The notes under the pieces were generated by a model. That model saw only the letters and a list, made by a program, of their open reading frames with translations, made no database searches and was not told where the DNA came from. This document shows, piece by piece, positions 19,644 through 28,037 of a DNA stretch of 64,000 nucleotides. The number at the start of each line of letters is the position of its first letter. Positions within the stretch are counted from its first letter, which is position 1. The position numbers and the translations under genes are program-made. The DNA comes from Brevibacterium luteolum (lineage in GTDB: Bacteria > Actinomycetota > Actinomycetes > Actinomycetales > Brevibacteriaceae), in contig NZ_JABEMC010000005.1 in assembly GCF_013004595.1 (NCBI RefSeq), forward strand, positions 186,001 through 250,000. The letters are read 5' to 3'.

Positions 19644-20669
19644 TCAGTGCAGCACGTACAGCGGCAGGGCGACTGCCGCGCCGAGCAGGCCGGCGATGAA
19701 CAAGGCGGTGGCGGCGACGGCGACGACCGGGATGAGGAAGCGGCCGCGCACATGCGGACGGGGTGTGCCCAGCTCGGTGCCGATGTTGGAGGCGATGACG
19801 AGGTAGCTCATCGAGACCGGCAGCCGCAGCAGGGCCGCGGCGACGAAGAGGAAGCCGGCGGAGACGGCGTCGGCGACCGTGGCCTTGACCGGCTCACTCA
19901 TGGTGACCATGCGGACACTGACGGTGCGCACCATCCGCCAGCCGCTGAGGAAGGTGCCCAGCCCGAGGGCGACGGCGATGAGGATGCGAACCGGCCAGGC
20001 GATGCCGAGCACATCGTGGCTGATGCCGACCGGGTCGGTGTGGGCGAGGATCGCGATCATCATGACGACGCCGACCTTCTGCGCGTCCTGCATGCCGTGG
20101 GCCAGGCCGAGAAAGGCCGAGAGCACGTTGTTGGCGAACCGGCTGTGGCGAAACAGCGGCTTGGGCGCGTGGCTGGCCAGTACGCGGGTGGTGGCGCGGC
20201 TGGCGGCGTAGGCGATGACGAGGGCGACGACCGGGAGCAGGAAGGCCGGGGCGATGAGCGTCCAGAACACCAGACCGGCATCGGTGGCGATGCCGAATAC
20301 GAGGGCTGCGCCGATGATCCCGCCGAACAGACAGTGAGTCGAGGACACCGGCACTGCGACCAGGTAGGTGGTGATGTTCCAGACCAGGGCGGCGAAGATC
20401 CCGGCCCCAAGCACTAGCAGGACGGTGTTCTCCACCGGCGGGAACTCGACGAGGGCCACGGCAACGCTTTCAGCCACGCCCTGGCCGAGCAGAGCCCCGA
20501 TGAAATTGAACACCGCTGCGATGATAAGTGCCAGGCGCGGGTGGACGGACCTGGAGGCCACGGCATTGCCGACGGACAGGCCGGCGTCGTGGAAGCCGTT
20601 GACGAAGGCGTAGCTGATGGTGAGGACGATGACGACAGTGAACAGCACGTCGGAGGAGACGACATCCAC
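19644..20669 (-). CDS. pit: PiT-family inorganic phosphate transporter
   Basis: Low-affinity proton/metal-phosphate symporter, 341 aa, about ten membrane helices. The duplicated PiT motif is recognisable as GFHDAGLSVGNAVASR near residue 25 and as VSSTHCLFGGIIGAAL near 105; GMQDAQKVGVVMMI marks the second repeat. The first motif has HDAG where many PiT proteins have NDA. The GTG start follows the upstream DUF47 stop by 7 nt. The pair forms a typical phosphate-uptake unit and faces pstSCAB tail to tail. Confidence 0.93.
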   Translation of the reverse strand: MDVVSSDVLFTVVIVLTISYAFVNGFHDAGLSVGNAVASRSVHPRLALIIAAVFNFIGALLGQGVAESVAVALVEFPPVENTVLLVLGAGIFAALVWNITTYLVAVPVSSTHCLFGGIIGAALVFGIATDAGLVFWTLIAPAFLLPVVALVIAYAASRATTRVLASHAPKPLFRHSRFANNVLSAFLGLAHGMQDAQKVGVVMMIAILAHTDPVGISHDVLGIAWPVRILIAVALGLGTFLSGWRMVRTVSVRMVTMSEPVKATVADAVSAGFLFVAAALLRLPVSMSYLVIASNIGTELGTPRPHVRGRFLIPVVAVAATALFIAGLLGAAVALPLYVLH

Positions 20670-20676
20670 GTCCGGC

Positions 20677-21297
20677 CTAGGATTCCTTGAGGGCGATGGC
20701 GGCAGCGATGCGGCCGACGTCCTTGAAGGATGCCGAGGCCTGGGTGAAGGCGGACGCCAGCTGCATCGAGGCTGCGGTGTAGGTCAGGCCCCGGCGCGAC
20801 AGCGGCACGGCGTCGGCGATCGATTGGCTCAAGGAGATGGCGCGCAGGTGCAGACGATCCATCGTCTCGACGTAATCCCACTGGTCATAGTGGCCCTGCA
20901 GCCGGCGGGTCATGCGCAGCGTCTGGTCTGATTGGTGCGACAGCACTGCGAGCATCTCCGGCACGCCGGCCGGCAGCTCGTCGAAGACCTGGGAGGTCAT
21001 GGCGAAGCTGACGGACTCCAGTTGGTAGCAGACCTCGCGCAGGCGATCGGCGAGGGCGAAGATGTCTCCGCGGTCGAGCGGGGTGATGTAGTTCTCGCGC
21101 AGCTGCCGGGTGATCACCCCACGTGCGGCGTCGGCCTGGTCGGTCAGCTCCTGCATGCGGGCACTGGCCTGCTGGCGGGCGTCTGCTGGGATGCCGGAGA
21201 GTTCGGCGAGGACGAGGTTGCAGCCCTGGATGAGCTCGGCGAGCTCGGTGCAGCGGGCGAAGAGCTGGGTATCCTGCGGTGTCCGTCTCAGGCGCAC
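20677..21297 (-). CDS. DUF47 family PhoU-like protein
   Basis: Helical PhoU-like protein, 206 aa, the usual partner of PiT transporters, thought to modulate uptake or sense phosphate. The start is GTG 21297 (MRLRRTPQDTQLFARCTEL), 5 nt after GGAGGA, which gives the standard N-terminus; longer frames run into non-coding sequence. Conserved features include the RLREVCYQLESVSFAM helix and the acidic/Asp-rich PLDRGDIFALADRL, probably metal-binding. The stop is 7 nt before the pit start, so the two are cotranscribed. Confidence 0.9.
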   Translation of the reverse strand: MRLRRTPQDTQLFARCTELAELIQGCNLVLAELSGIPADARQQASARMQELTDQADAARGVITRQLRENYITPLDRGDIFALADRLREVCYQLESVSFAMTSQVFDELPAGVPEMLAVLSHQSDQTLRMTRRLQGHYDQWDYVETMDRLHLRAISLSQSIADAVPLSRRGLTYTAASMQLASAFTQASASFKDVGRIAAAIALKES

Positions 21298-21657
21298 GCC
21301 GTCCTCCGGTGTCTGTCTCAGCGGGATCGTAGGGTGAGGGCCGGCAGCAGGACGCGGGAGGACCGGTTGGTGCCGAAGTGTGGCGGTGCCGGACCGAGAG
21401 CGCCTCTCGGCGTGTGGCCGCTCGAAGCGGCTGATGTTGGAGCCCGGGGCTTCAGCGATCCGGCACCGTGCGCCCAGGATACAAGCTCGTCTTGAATTGC
21501 CCAACCGGGCAGATCCCGGCACGGACCCCGGTGCGACACGAGACCGGCTGGAGGCTGGCCGTCTGTTGTGCAGAAGGCCGCCGGCAGAGCCCCTGGTGAG
21601 AGGATCGCAGGCGTTCTCTGCAATACTCAGCGCTCTCGATGTGGCGCTCAACGTCGA
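21298..21657. other. 360-nt gap without a supported gene
   Basis: Lies between the DUF47 start and the 3' end of the next minus-strand gene. It should contain the DUF47-pit promoter, but I cannot point to a convincing -10/-35 pair or PHO box. Short open frames lack ribosome sites. No RNA gene or repeat is evident. Confidence 0.45.
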
Positions 21658-22263
21658 TCAGTCGAGGCGGCCTTGGGTGTAGGCCCGCGCGGCGGCGGCG
21701 AGGTCGTCTGCGAGGCGTTCGAAATCCCCCGCGCCCGAGGTGTCGGCTGGGCTCTCGGCCCGACGTCCACGGGCGGTGACGGTGATGAAGGCTGCGGCCC
21801 GGGCCAGTGCGATGGCGTAGTCGCCGCGGAAAGCGCCGGCGAGAATCTCATCGGCGGCCCGGGCAACCTCGTCTGGACCCGGCGGGGAGGCGATGCCGGC
21901 GATCACCTCGGGTGCGGTGCGGCCGTCCCGGCCGGACGAGAACCAGTCCGCGGCCTGGCGCGGCGAACGGCGGATCCACTCGCGGATGGCGTACAGGCGC
22001 CACAGGGAACCGGGCAGGCTCACCGCCGGGGCGCTGGCCCACACCTCGGCGATGGCTTCCAGACCGAACTCCTCGGCCAGGTGGACGAAACGGGCGGTGG
22101 CGGCGTCGTCGCGGTCAGGATCAGTGCTGGAGTCGCGGTGCGGGGAGATGAGCAGGGCAGCCGTCGAGTGCGCGAGCTCGGTGCGCGCGGCAGGATCGGG
22201 GGCGGTGTCGAGCGGATCCATGTCCGGCATCGGCAGGGGCTTGTGAAAACGAGGCTGTGACAC
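21658..22263 (-). CDS. Conserved actinobacterial-type hypothetical protein, 201 aa
   Basis: Cytoplasmic, largely helical protein with no recognised motif. Features: an N-terminal Pro/Asp-rich stretch (residues 1-40), then LAEEFGLEAIAEVWASAPAVSLPGSLWRLYAIREW, where the Leu-Pro-Gly-Ser-Leu-Trp-Arg-Leu block is striking, and an Ala-rich helical C-terminus. It resembles a family often left unnamed in Actinomycetota genomes. It is divergent from the next gene, whose -10 box is within 75 nt. No function is proposed. Confidence 0.7.
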   Translation of the reverse strand: MSQPRFHKPLPMPDMDPLDTAPDPAARTELAHSTAALLISPHRDSSTDPDRDDAATARFVHLAEEFGLEAIAEVWASAPAVSLPGSLWRLYAIREWIRRSPRQAADWFSSGRDGRTAPEVIAGIASPPGPDEVARAADEILAGAFRGDYAIALARAAAFITVTARGRRAESPADTSGAGDFERLADDLAAAARAYTQGRLD

Positions 22264-22334
22264 GCCGCCCAGTCTACGCGGGCTGGCAAGGCGCCCTGTC
22301 GGGAATCCTACATCTGCCTCCCAGCCAGCGGCGC

Positions 22335-22340
22335 TACCGT
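22335..22340 (+). promoter_or_regulatory. TACCGT -10 box, leaderless start
   Basis: TACCGT ends 6 nt before ATG 22347. There is no Shine-Dalgarno-like sequence before that codon, which supports a leaderless transcript. Confidence 0.4.
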
Positions 22341-22346
22341 ATGGCT

Positions 22347-23411
22347 ATGACCAACAGTGCGAAGGTCCAGACGGGTCTCAAGACTGCTACGAAGTTCGCG
22401 TTCACGAAGGACGGCGAGCTCAAGCCGCATGCGGAGGGAACAGTGCGCAGGCTGCTGGCCGTGCAGCGCCCTGCGGTGCTGGCGTACCTGCGAATGCTGC
22501 GGCGGAAGAACCCCGAGGCCTCGCCTGCGGAGATCGCCGACATCGTCCGCAAGCACTACCTATGGGCAGCCACCGGTGGAGGTGCTGCAGTCGGCGCAAC
22601 TGCCGTGGTGCCCGGGCTCGGGACGCTGGCTGCCGCTGGTGTCGCGGCTGTGGAGACGGCCGGATTCTTAGAAGCTTCAGCACTGTACGCGCAGGCGATC
22701 ACCGAACTGCACGGGCTGCCGGTGCGCGATCCGCAGCGGGCGAACGCGCTGGTGATGGGTCTGATGCTCGGCAACGCAGGCAAGGACCTGGTGAAGAAGT
22801 TCTCCGCCCAGGCTGCCGGTGAGGGTCCGGCACTGACCTCGCATTGGGGCCCGATGGTCGCCAAGCAGATCCCGGCACAGATGATGGACACGCTGACCAA
22901 GCGGATGCGCAAGACGATGATGCGCAAGTACGCTGCGCGCACCGGCGGGTCGATGGTCGGCCGCCTCATGCCTTTCGGCATCGGAGCGGTGATCGGCGGT
23001 GTCGTCAACCATCAGATGGCGCGCACCGTCGTCCGGCATTCGCGCAGCGCTTTCGACCCGTACCCCGGCGCATTCCCCCACGACCTCGACCCGAAGATCA
23101 GCACGCCGAAGGCCGACGCCGACCTCATGGGCGGGCTCAAGCACCTCATCCGGCTGCTGCAGCTGCGCAAATCCAAGGGTCAGGTGATCCCCGGCGAGGT
23201 CATCGACCCGGTGACCGCTGACAGCCAGATCCTCGTCCACGAGAGTGCGGGGGACTTCGACCCCGAGGCGCCGCGTACCTATCAGACCGGCAACAGTGAG
23301 GCTGGCGGCAGAGGCAGCCGGTGGTGGGGACGCAAGACGGGCCAGCCTGCAGACGCTTCCGGGCGCAGGAAGCGCGGGATCAGCCCGTGGAGCGTTGATT
23401 GGCGGCTGTGA
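22347..23411 (+). CDS. Hypothetical protein with hydrophobic Gly-rich core, about 355 aa
   Basis: Unrecognised protein. Residues 1-60 are basic and soluble. Residues 75-115 form a Gly/Ala-rich hydrophobic hairpin (AATGGGAAVGATAVVPGLGT), and a second hydrophobic Gly-rich segment (VGRLMPFGIGAVIGGVVN) lies near residue 215, so membrane association is likely. A hydrophilic, Arg/Gly-rich tail ends the protein. The overall pattern recalls EcsC-type proteins but I cannot assign it. A TACCGT box ends 6 nt before ATG 22347, suggesting a leaderless message; ATG 22341 is the alternative. A tRNA-Lys gene follows. Confidence 0.7.
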   Translation: MTNSAKVQTGLKTATKFAFTKDGELKPHAEGTVRRLLAVQRPAVLAYLRMLRRKNPEASPAEIADIVRKHYLWAATGGGAAVGATAVVPGLGTLAAAGVAAVETAGFLEASALYAQAITELHGLPVRDPQRANALVMGLMLGNAGKDLVKKFSAQAAGEGPALTSHWGPMVAKQIPAQMMDTLTKRMRKTMMRKYAARTGGSMVGRLMPFGIGAVIGGVVNHQMARTVVRHSRSAFDPYPGAFPHDLDPKISTPKADADLMGGLKHLIRLLQLRKSKGQVIPGEVIDPVTADSQILVHESAGDFDPEAPRTYQTGNSEAGGRGSRWWGRKTGQPADASGRRKRGISPWSVDWRL

Positions 23412-23433
23412 AGCCGCAGCTCAGTCTGTCGAG

Positions 23434-23463
23434 TTGGGCACCGTGGGACCAGCGGTCTACAAT
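23434..23463 (+). promoter_or_regulatory. Promoter of tRNA-Lys
   Basis: TTGGGC at 23434-23439 and TACAAT at 23458-23463 with an 18-nt spacer, ending 8 nt before the first base of the tRNA. This is a plausible housekeeping-sigma promoter. Confidence 0.6.
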
Positions 23464-23471
23464 CAGTCTGC

Positions 23472-23547
<76 letters not shown>

Positions 23548-23596
23548 GGAGGTCGTTGTTCACACCGGTGGCATTACCGGTTTGAGACCTCGTTAC

Positions 23597-23624
23597 AGCG
23601 GCCCGCCCCTCGTGGCGGGCCGCT
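23597..23624 (+). terminator. Terminator after tRNA-Lys
   Basis: Perfect 11-bp stem AGCGGCCCGCC with a 6-nt loop followed by TTCGCG, 50 nt after the tRNA. A second, smaller hairpin built on two ACCGGT palindromes and GAGGTC/GACCTC lies between the tRNA and this stem (23548-23593). Confidence 0.75.
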
Positions 23625-23981
23625 TTCGCGTGAGATTCGGGGTCGGAGAACGCGTTGAACGGTTCTCCCTGATGACCGTCTGCGGTGCGCCGCGCTGTGC
23701 TTTGCCCACAGCGTCGAGACCACGGGAGTATCACTGTGCCTATACGACATGACGTCCTCGTATTTCGCAACCGAACACGAAGACGAGCTGCGACGAGGCG
23801 GCTGGGCCCAGGAGCATCGTGGATCGCCGCGAGTTCGGTGAAGGGTTCGCAGCGATACGTCGGCCATCATTGCCCCATCATGAGGCGGAGCAGGCCGGAG
23901 GCGCGCCTCCGCTTGGCGCGGCAGGTCTGCCGGTAAGCTGAGAGCTCTGTTCTGCCAGTCTCACGCGCAAGGATGGTGTCG
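23625..23981. other. 357-nt gap without a supported gene
   Basis: Between the tRNA-Lys terminator and the nuclease start. Open frames on both strands here have no ribosome sites, and one on the minus strand is only antisense to the tRNA. The nuclease promoter must lie in the last 100 nt but no clear boxes stand out. Confidence 0.4.
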
Positions 23982-25130
23982 ATGCCTTCCCCTCGGCCTC
24001 TGAAGACCCGCCGGGCTGCCGGGGACCGGAGGCGGCACCGGCTGTGGTGGACCGCGGCTGCGATCATCGTCTTCGCCGTCATCGGGGCGTTCGTCGACTC
24101 CGATGACGGCGAGCAGTCAGGCAGCGCGGTGCCGGAGGCCGGACCGTCATCGAACGCCGGGGTTCCGACGAGCGAGCCGACAGCCGCGGCTGGCACCGAT
24201 GCGAGTCCCACCTCGCCGCCTACCAGCACCGAAACGGCCTCGCCGGGCAGCGCTCTGGCGATGCTCGCCGAGCTGGAGGTCAAAGGCCGCGCACCGAAGA
24301 CCGGGTACGACCGCGAGTTCTTCGGGTGGCGCGACGACACCGACCGCAACGGCTGCGACACGCGTAATGACGTGCTGCGCCGAGACCTGCGCGACATCAC
24401 CCTGCAGCACAGCGGTTGCGTCGTCCTCGGTGGAGAGCTCACCTCGAAGTTCTCAGGCGAGACGTTCGACTTCATCCGCGGCGACGGCAATAACATCGAC
24501 ATCGACCACCTCGTGGCCCTGTCGAACGCCTGGCAGACCGGAGCGCAGTCCTTCGATGCGGCAACGGCAGTGGAGTTCGGCAACGATCCGCTGAATCTGC
24601 TGGCCGTCGAGTCACGGCTCAACGCCCAGAAGGGCGATGGTGACGCCGCCACGTGGCTGCCGCCGCGGAAATCCTATCGCTGCGAATACGTCTCGCGGCA
24701 GATCGCAGTCAAACGCAAGTACGAGCTGTGGGTGGTTCCTGCGGAGAAAGAGGCGATGATTCGGGTGCTGTCCGCCTGCGATGACGAACCGGCCTTCACC
24801 TCCGATGCCAGCTGGCCGAGCACCTCAGGCGGGGACATCGCCTCCTATGCCGATGCACCGACGAAGAACGGGTCGAGCGGTTCAGGTTCGGGCCGATCGA
24901 GCTCAGGCGGTTCCGGACCGGGCGGTTCGGGTTCCGGCGCCTCCTCGAACGGGTCCGGTGCGAAGTCAGATTCCAGGGGCTCGGGTGGCTTTGGACCAGG
25001 GTCGGGCACCGGCGGTGCCTATCAGAACTGTGCCGAAGCGCGTGACCGGGGCGGAGCGCCGGTGCACGTCGGGGAGCCGGGCTACGGCTCGCATCTCGAC
25101 CGCGACGGTGACGGCATCGGCTGCGAATGA
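23982..25130 (+). CDS. Secreted DUF1524 HNH nuclease with Excalibur domain
   Basis: Predicted exported DNA/RNA nuclease, 382 aa. A membrane/signal segment (WWTAAAIIVFAVIGAFV, about residues 22-40) is followed by a Ser/Thr/Pro linker. The DUF1524 nuclease domain (about 85-265) has IDHLVALSNAW with the catalytic His and FGNDPLNLLAVESRLNAQKGD with the HNH-type Asn. A Ser/Gly repeat linker leads to a C-terminal Excalibur calcium-binding domain (YQNCAEARDRGGAPV ... DRDGDGIGCE). The start is uncertain: ATG 23982 is 9 nt after AAGG, ATG 23973 overlaps it. A role in nutrient scavenging or competition is inferred. Confidence 0.88.
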   Translation: MPSPRPLKTRRAAGDRRRHRLWWTAAAIIVFAVIGAFVDSDDGEQSGSAVPEAGPSSNAGVPTSEPTAAAGTDASPTSPPTSTETASPGSALAMLAELEVKGRAPKTGYDREFFGWRDDTDRNGCDTRNDVLRRDLRDITLQHSGCVVLGGELTSKFSGETFDFIRGDGNNIDIDHLVALSNAWQTGAQSFDAATAVEFGNDPLNLLAVESRLNAQKGDGDAATWLPPRKSYRCEYVSRQIAVKRKYELWVVPAEKEAMIRVLSACDDEPAFTSDASWPSTSGGDIASYADAPTKNGSSGSGSGRSSSGGSGPGGSGSGASSNGSGAKSDSRGSGGFGPGSGTGGAYQNCAEARDRGGAPVHVGEPGYGSHLDRDGDGIGCE

Positions 25131-25194
25131 ACCGGTCGCACCGGGGCACTGCCGCTCCGCCTGCGTGCGCACTGAGCCCCGGGCCGATATCGAA

Positions 25195-25440
25195 TCAGAC
25201 GTTCCACAGCCCACGGGCGCTCGGTCTCCTGCGGGCGTCGGCGCGGCTCATCATGATCGTCCGGGCCGCCGCCTGGGCAGCCCTGGTGGAGAGCCCGATG
25301 AGCACGAGCAGCGAGGCCCCCGGCGCCCAACTCCGACCTACGGTCGCAGCCGAACCCGGCGGCCAGCAGCAGTCCGAGCCAGCGGCAGCCCGCTGGCCCG
25401 AGTGCCATCGCAACCAGCGAAGGCCACCCCGGCGGACGCC
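25195..25440 (-). pseudogene. Probable frameshifted small membrane-protein gene
   Basis: On the minus strand a protein-like N-terminal part (VAMALGPAGCRWLGLLLAAG, then FGCDRRSELGAG) and a protein-like C-terminal part (SLLVLIGLSTRAAQAAARTI to GLWNV, stop at 25195) lie in different frames. They would join if one G were removed from a GGGGG run near 25317-25321. The joined product would be about 85-90 aa with two hydrophobic segments. I recognise no family. The frame switch at a homopolymer could be mutation or a sequencing error. The rest of the 25131-25497 gap shows nothing else. Confidence 0.3.
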
Positions 25441-25497
25441 CCGAGCCGGCCGGTAGCCTCGGCCGGGGCGGGTTCGGTCTATGGCGGCTCAGTGCCG

Positions 25498-25899
25498 TCA
25501 CCGGCGGGAGCCGATGATGCTCAGCAGCCCGCCGATGATGGCGGCGTTCTTGGAGAACTGCAGCTGCTGGCCGGCACGCTTGTCCGGTTCGGTCTCGTTC
25601 CAGAAGTCATGCCCGGCGATCGTAGTCGGCACAAGGGAGGCCAGCAGCACAGCTGCTGAGGCCTTCGGCAGCACACCGAGGCCGAGTGCGGTTCCGGCAG
25701 CTGCCTGAACGATGCCGTTGAGGCGGACGACGAGTTCGTCGTTCTCGGGGATCGCTGGAACGTATTCGCGGAGAGTGCCGATAGTGGCGGCGGCCTTGTC
25801 GGGTCGGCCGGCAGGGTTCTTGGCGGCGTTGATGCCACCGGTAATGAAGATCGGGGCCAGGGCCAGACGGCCGCCTATGCGGACGAGAGTGGAGAGCAT
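25498..25899 (-). CDS. DoxX family membrane protein
   Basis: Four-helix integral membrane protein of the DoxX family, 133 aa. The hallmarks are LVRIGGRLALAPIFITGGIN in helix 1, a PAGRPDKAA loop, NGIVQAAAGTALGLGVLPK in helix 2-3 and the VPTTIAGHDFWNE motif before the last helix, which is typical of the actinobacterial subgroup linked in mycobacteria with superoxide detoxification and thiol homeostasis. The ATG is preceded by GAGGAAG. It is apparently monocistronic. Confidence 0.88.
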   Translation of the reverse strand: MLSTLVRIGGRLALAPIFITGGINAAKNPAGRPDKAAATIGTLREYVPAIPENDELVVRLNGIVQAAAGTALGLGVLPKASAAVLLASLVPTTIAGHDFWNETEPDKRAGQQLQFSKNAAIIGGLLSIIGSRR

Positions 25900-25969
25900 T
25901 CTTCCTCGATTCGCTCAGCTGTCGTTTCGTGGATGCAGACTGCGCTCTTCACTCTACGCCTTCGCACTG

Positions 25970-26410
25970 TCACCGAGATGCGCGTGTGCCGTCGTGGCCG
26001 AACATCGACAGGGTCTCCGCCAGGCCGCCGGCGAGGCGGAGGGCATGGCGCTGACCTCCGTCCGCGACGGTGTGGGCGAACGTGCCGTCGGTGAAAACAG
26101 CAGCAGCATAGTCGTCGACCGCATACCCGAAGGTGCACTCGCCGCCGGAGATCCATGCGCACAGCAGGCCCCGACAGTCGGGCTCACGGGTCCGGACCGA
26201 ACAGGGAGAGCACCGAGGGGCGGGCCCGGGCGCTGAAGGCGGCTTCGAACCGCTCGGCGGACAAGGCGGCATCACCGCTGGCGGTCGGATGCAACACCCC
26301 CGCAGCTGCAGTGAGCCGGTGAGCGCCAGCAGGCAGTCGCCGATGACTGGTGCTCCGTCTTCGGTCAACGAGAAGCCGCCTCCGTCGAGAGTGACGCCTG
26401 TGCCTTTCAT
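25970..26410 (-). pseudogene. Hypothetical gene with two compensating frameshifts
   Basis: An open minus-strand frame of 146 codons begins MKGTGVTLDGGGFSLTEDG and ends with FTDGTFAHTVADGG ... MFGHDGTRASR, but its middle third (about 26184-26300) is Cys/Pro-rich and unlike a protein. In that stretch a neighbouring frame reads VLHPTASGDAALSAERFEAA and SVLSLFGPDP with much higher G/C at third positions. One missing G in the run at 26297-26301 and one extra base near 26186 would explain both switches. The product is unrecognised. The gene is either degraded or hit by two sequencing errors. Confidence 0.45.
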
Positions 26411-26475
26411 AGGCTCTCCCGTCCGATGACCACCGGTCGGCTCGATCGGACTCTGGAAGTTCGCGTGATCTGAGA

Positions 26476-26481
26476 TACTCT
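26476..26481 (+). promoter_or_regulatory. TACTCT -10 box, leaderless start
   Basis: TACTCT ends 6 nt before the ATG at 26488, with no ribosome-binding sequence between. This fits a leaderless message. Confidence 0.45.
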
Positions 26482-26487
26482 GCTGTC

Positions 26488-27120
26488 ATGACCGGCCGCG
26501 GAAGTCCCTGGGAGCAGTTCGCGCATGACCCGCGCCGCAATCCCGATCTGCGGGCTTCGACTGCCGACCGCTCGACGGTCTGCGACTTCCTCGCCGAGGC
26601 CTACGCGGATGGCCGCCTCGACCGCGAGGAGTTCGAGGAGCGCACCGATGCCGCCAACGCGGCCAAGACCCTCGGGCAGCTGCCGCCGCTGCTGTCCGAT
26701 CTCGCCCCAGATGTCGACCCGCAGAAGTCGGGGCTGGCCGAGCTCGATGAGGGCATTCCACTCACCCGCGAGGAGATCGACGCGGCAGCACTCGAGCACT
26801 ACCGGTCGCAGCGGCGCAAGGCGCTCCTGGGGATCGTCGCAGGCCCGGTCGGCATCTGCGTGGCGATCTGGGCTTTCACCTCGATCGTCTCCGGAACGGT
26901 CATCTGGTTCTGGCCGCTGTTCGTCATCCTCGGCACCGGTCTGGGCTCATTCGGCGTCCTCGCCCGTCGTGACGAGATCATCGACGCCAAACGCGTCAAG
27001 CTCACCGAGCAGGCCCGCCGGCAACTCGAAGGCGCCGGCCGGGCACCGCAGCCCGAGCTCCGGGAATCCGATCCTGAGGAGGACGCGGACCCCGATCACC
27101 GCACCGGCTCAGACCGCTGA
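26488..27120 (+). CDS. DUF1707 SHOCT-like domain membrane protein
   Basis: 210-aa protein. Residues 18-75 are the DUF1707 domain (LRASTADRSTVCDFLAEAYA, then DGRLDREEFEERTDAA), a short helical module common at the N-terminus of actinobacterial membrane proteins. Two hydrophobic helices (ALLGIVAGPVGICVAIWAF and VIWFWPLFVILGTGLGSFGV) follow at about 115-155, then a charged acidic tail. Function is unknown, and a regulatory or envelope role is only inferred. The apparent leaderless promoter is annotated separately. Confidence 0.85.
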   Translation: MTGRGSPWEQFAHDPRRNPDLRASTADRSTVCDFLAEAYADGRLDREEFEERTDAANAAKTLGQLPPLLSDLAPDVDPQKSGLAELDEGIPLTREEIDAAALEHYRSQRRKALLGIVAGPVGICVAIWAFTSIVSGTVIWFWPLFVILGTGLGSFGVLARRDEIIDAKRVKLTEQARRQLEGAGRAPQPELRESDPEEDADPDHRTGSDR

Positions 27121-27143
27121 GCCAGCGCGGCGGGAACTGCGGA

Positions 27144-27584
27144 TCAGTCCTCGGAGTCGGTAAGCCCGAGCCGGGTGAGGAACTGCTCGAAGGTGCCCGC
27201 ACCCAGACCGGGGACTGCGGTATAGGCAGCCTCGAGCTCCTCACGGGAGTGGGCGGCCGCATCAGCTGCGGTCGATACGCGCGGGTCGAGGTTGGCGAAC
27301 GTCATCGCGACGTCCATGAGCGCTTCGCTCTTGAGCCGGCCGGCCATCTGGTCCTCGCCCATCACCTCGCGCACGGGCGCCTCACCGAGGTTGATGAGCG
27401 CCTGCAGGTCATCGCCGACGTTCGGGTAGGTCTCGTGGAACGTCTCCAGCCGGTGCACGACATCTGTATCGGCATCCGATGCGCGGTCGGCAGGTGTCGT
27501 GGCGAAGACCGCTTCGAGCAGGGCGAAACCGATCCCCTCCCCTGAACTGCGGTCTGTGGTGCTGTGCTGCGATTCCGTGGCCAT
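27144..27584 (-). CDS. Hypothetical protein, 146 aa
   Basis: Soluble acidic helical protein. The start was placed at ATG 27584 (MATESQHSTTDRSSGEG) behind AGGGGG; a longer frame to 27623 lacks support. The C-terminal part (LEAAYTAVPGLGAGTFEQFL, then TRLGLTDSED) looks like a small helical bundle. I recognise no family. It is convergent with the DUF1707 gene with only 23 nt between stops. Confidence 0.6.
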   Translation of the reverse strand: MATESQHSTTDRSSGEGIGFALLEAVFATTPADRASDADTDVVHRLETFHETYPNVGDDLQALINLGEAPVREVMGEDQMAGRLKSEALMDVAMTFANLDPRVSTAADAAAHSREELEAAYTAVPGLGAGTFEQFLTRLGLTDSED

Positions 27585-28037
27585 GGGACCCCCTGGGTCA
27601 GATGACGTCGCTGTCAGCACCATCGTAACCCGGCTCCTCCGCGCGGCACGGGGTTTCGCAGAATCGCTGCGTCTGCAGGTTCTTCAGCTCCGCGTGCGCG
27701 GCGATGACGATACGCGGCCGGCCTGCTGTCGTGGGGTGTAGTCGACGACAGCGGCATAACGGTGCTCAGCGTCCTTCGAGAGCGCCTCGGCCTTTGGCCG
27801 TGCGGTCGGAGTTGAGGGCTGACACCCGCCTCTTGGAGTGCCGGGAGCTGCAGCGGGTGCGCCACCGGTCGTTGCGACCGATCCGGGGGCGAGCGTCGTG
27901 CCGTCTGGCTTGCTGGCGGGGCCGAAAGCGCGTGGGACCCGGTATCCGCTCATCGGGGCCTTACCGTTGCCGGCGATGCCGTGCAGCAGGCCAGCGGAGG
28001 CCACACCGGTGATAACGGTCCCAGGTGCGGGCGAAGT
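27585..28037. other. 453-nt gap with an unexplained minus-strand open frame
   Basis: A 106-codon minus-strand frame (28004-27684) contains LLHGIAGNGKAPMSGYRVPR and KAEALSKDAEHRYAAVVDYT, which look partly protein-like, but there is no ribosome site and the middle is low-complexity Pro/Ala/Gly. It may be a gene remnant in keeping with the decay seen at 25.2-26.4 kb. I see no other feature. Confidence 0.3.
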
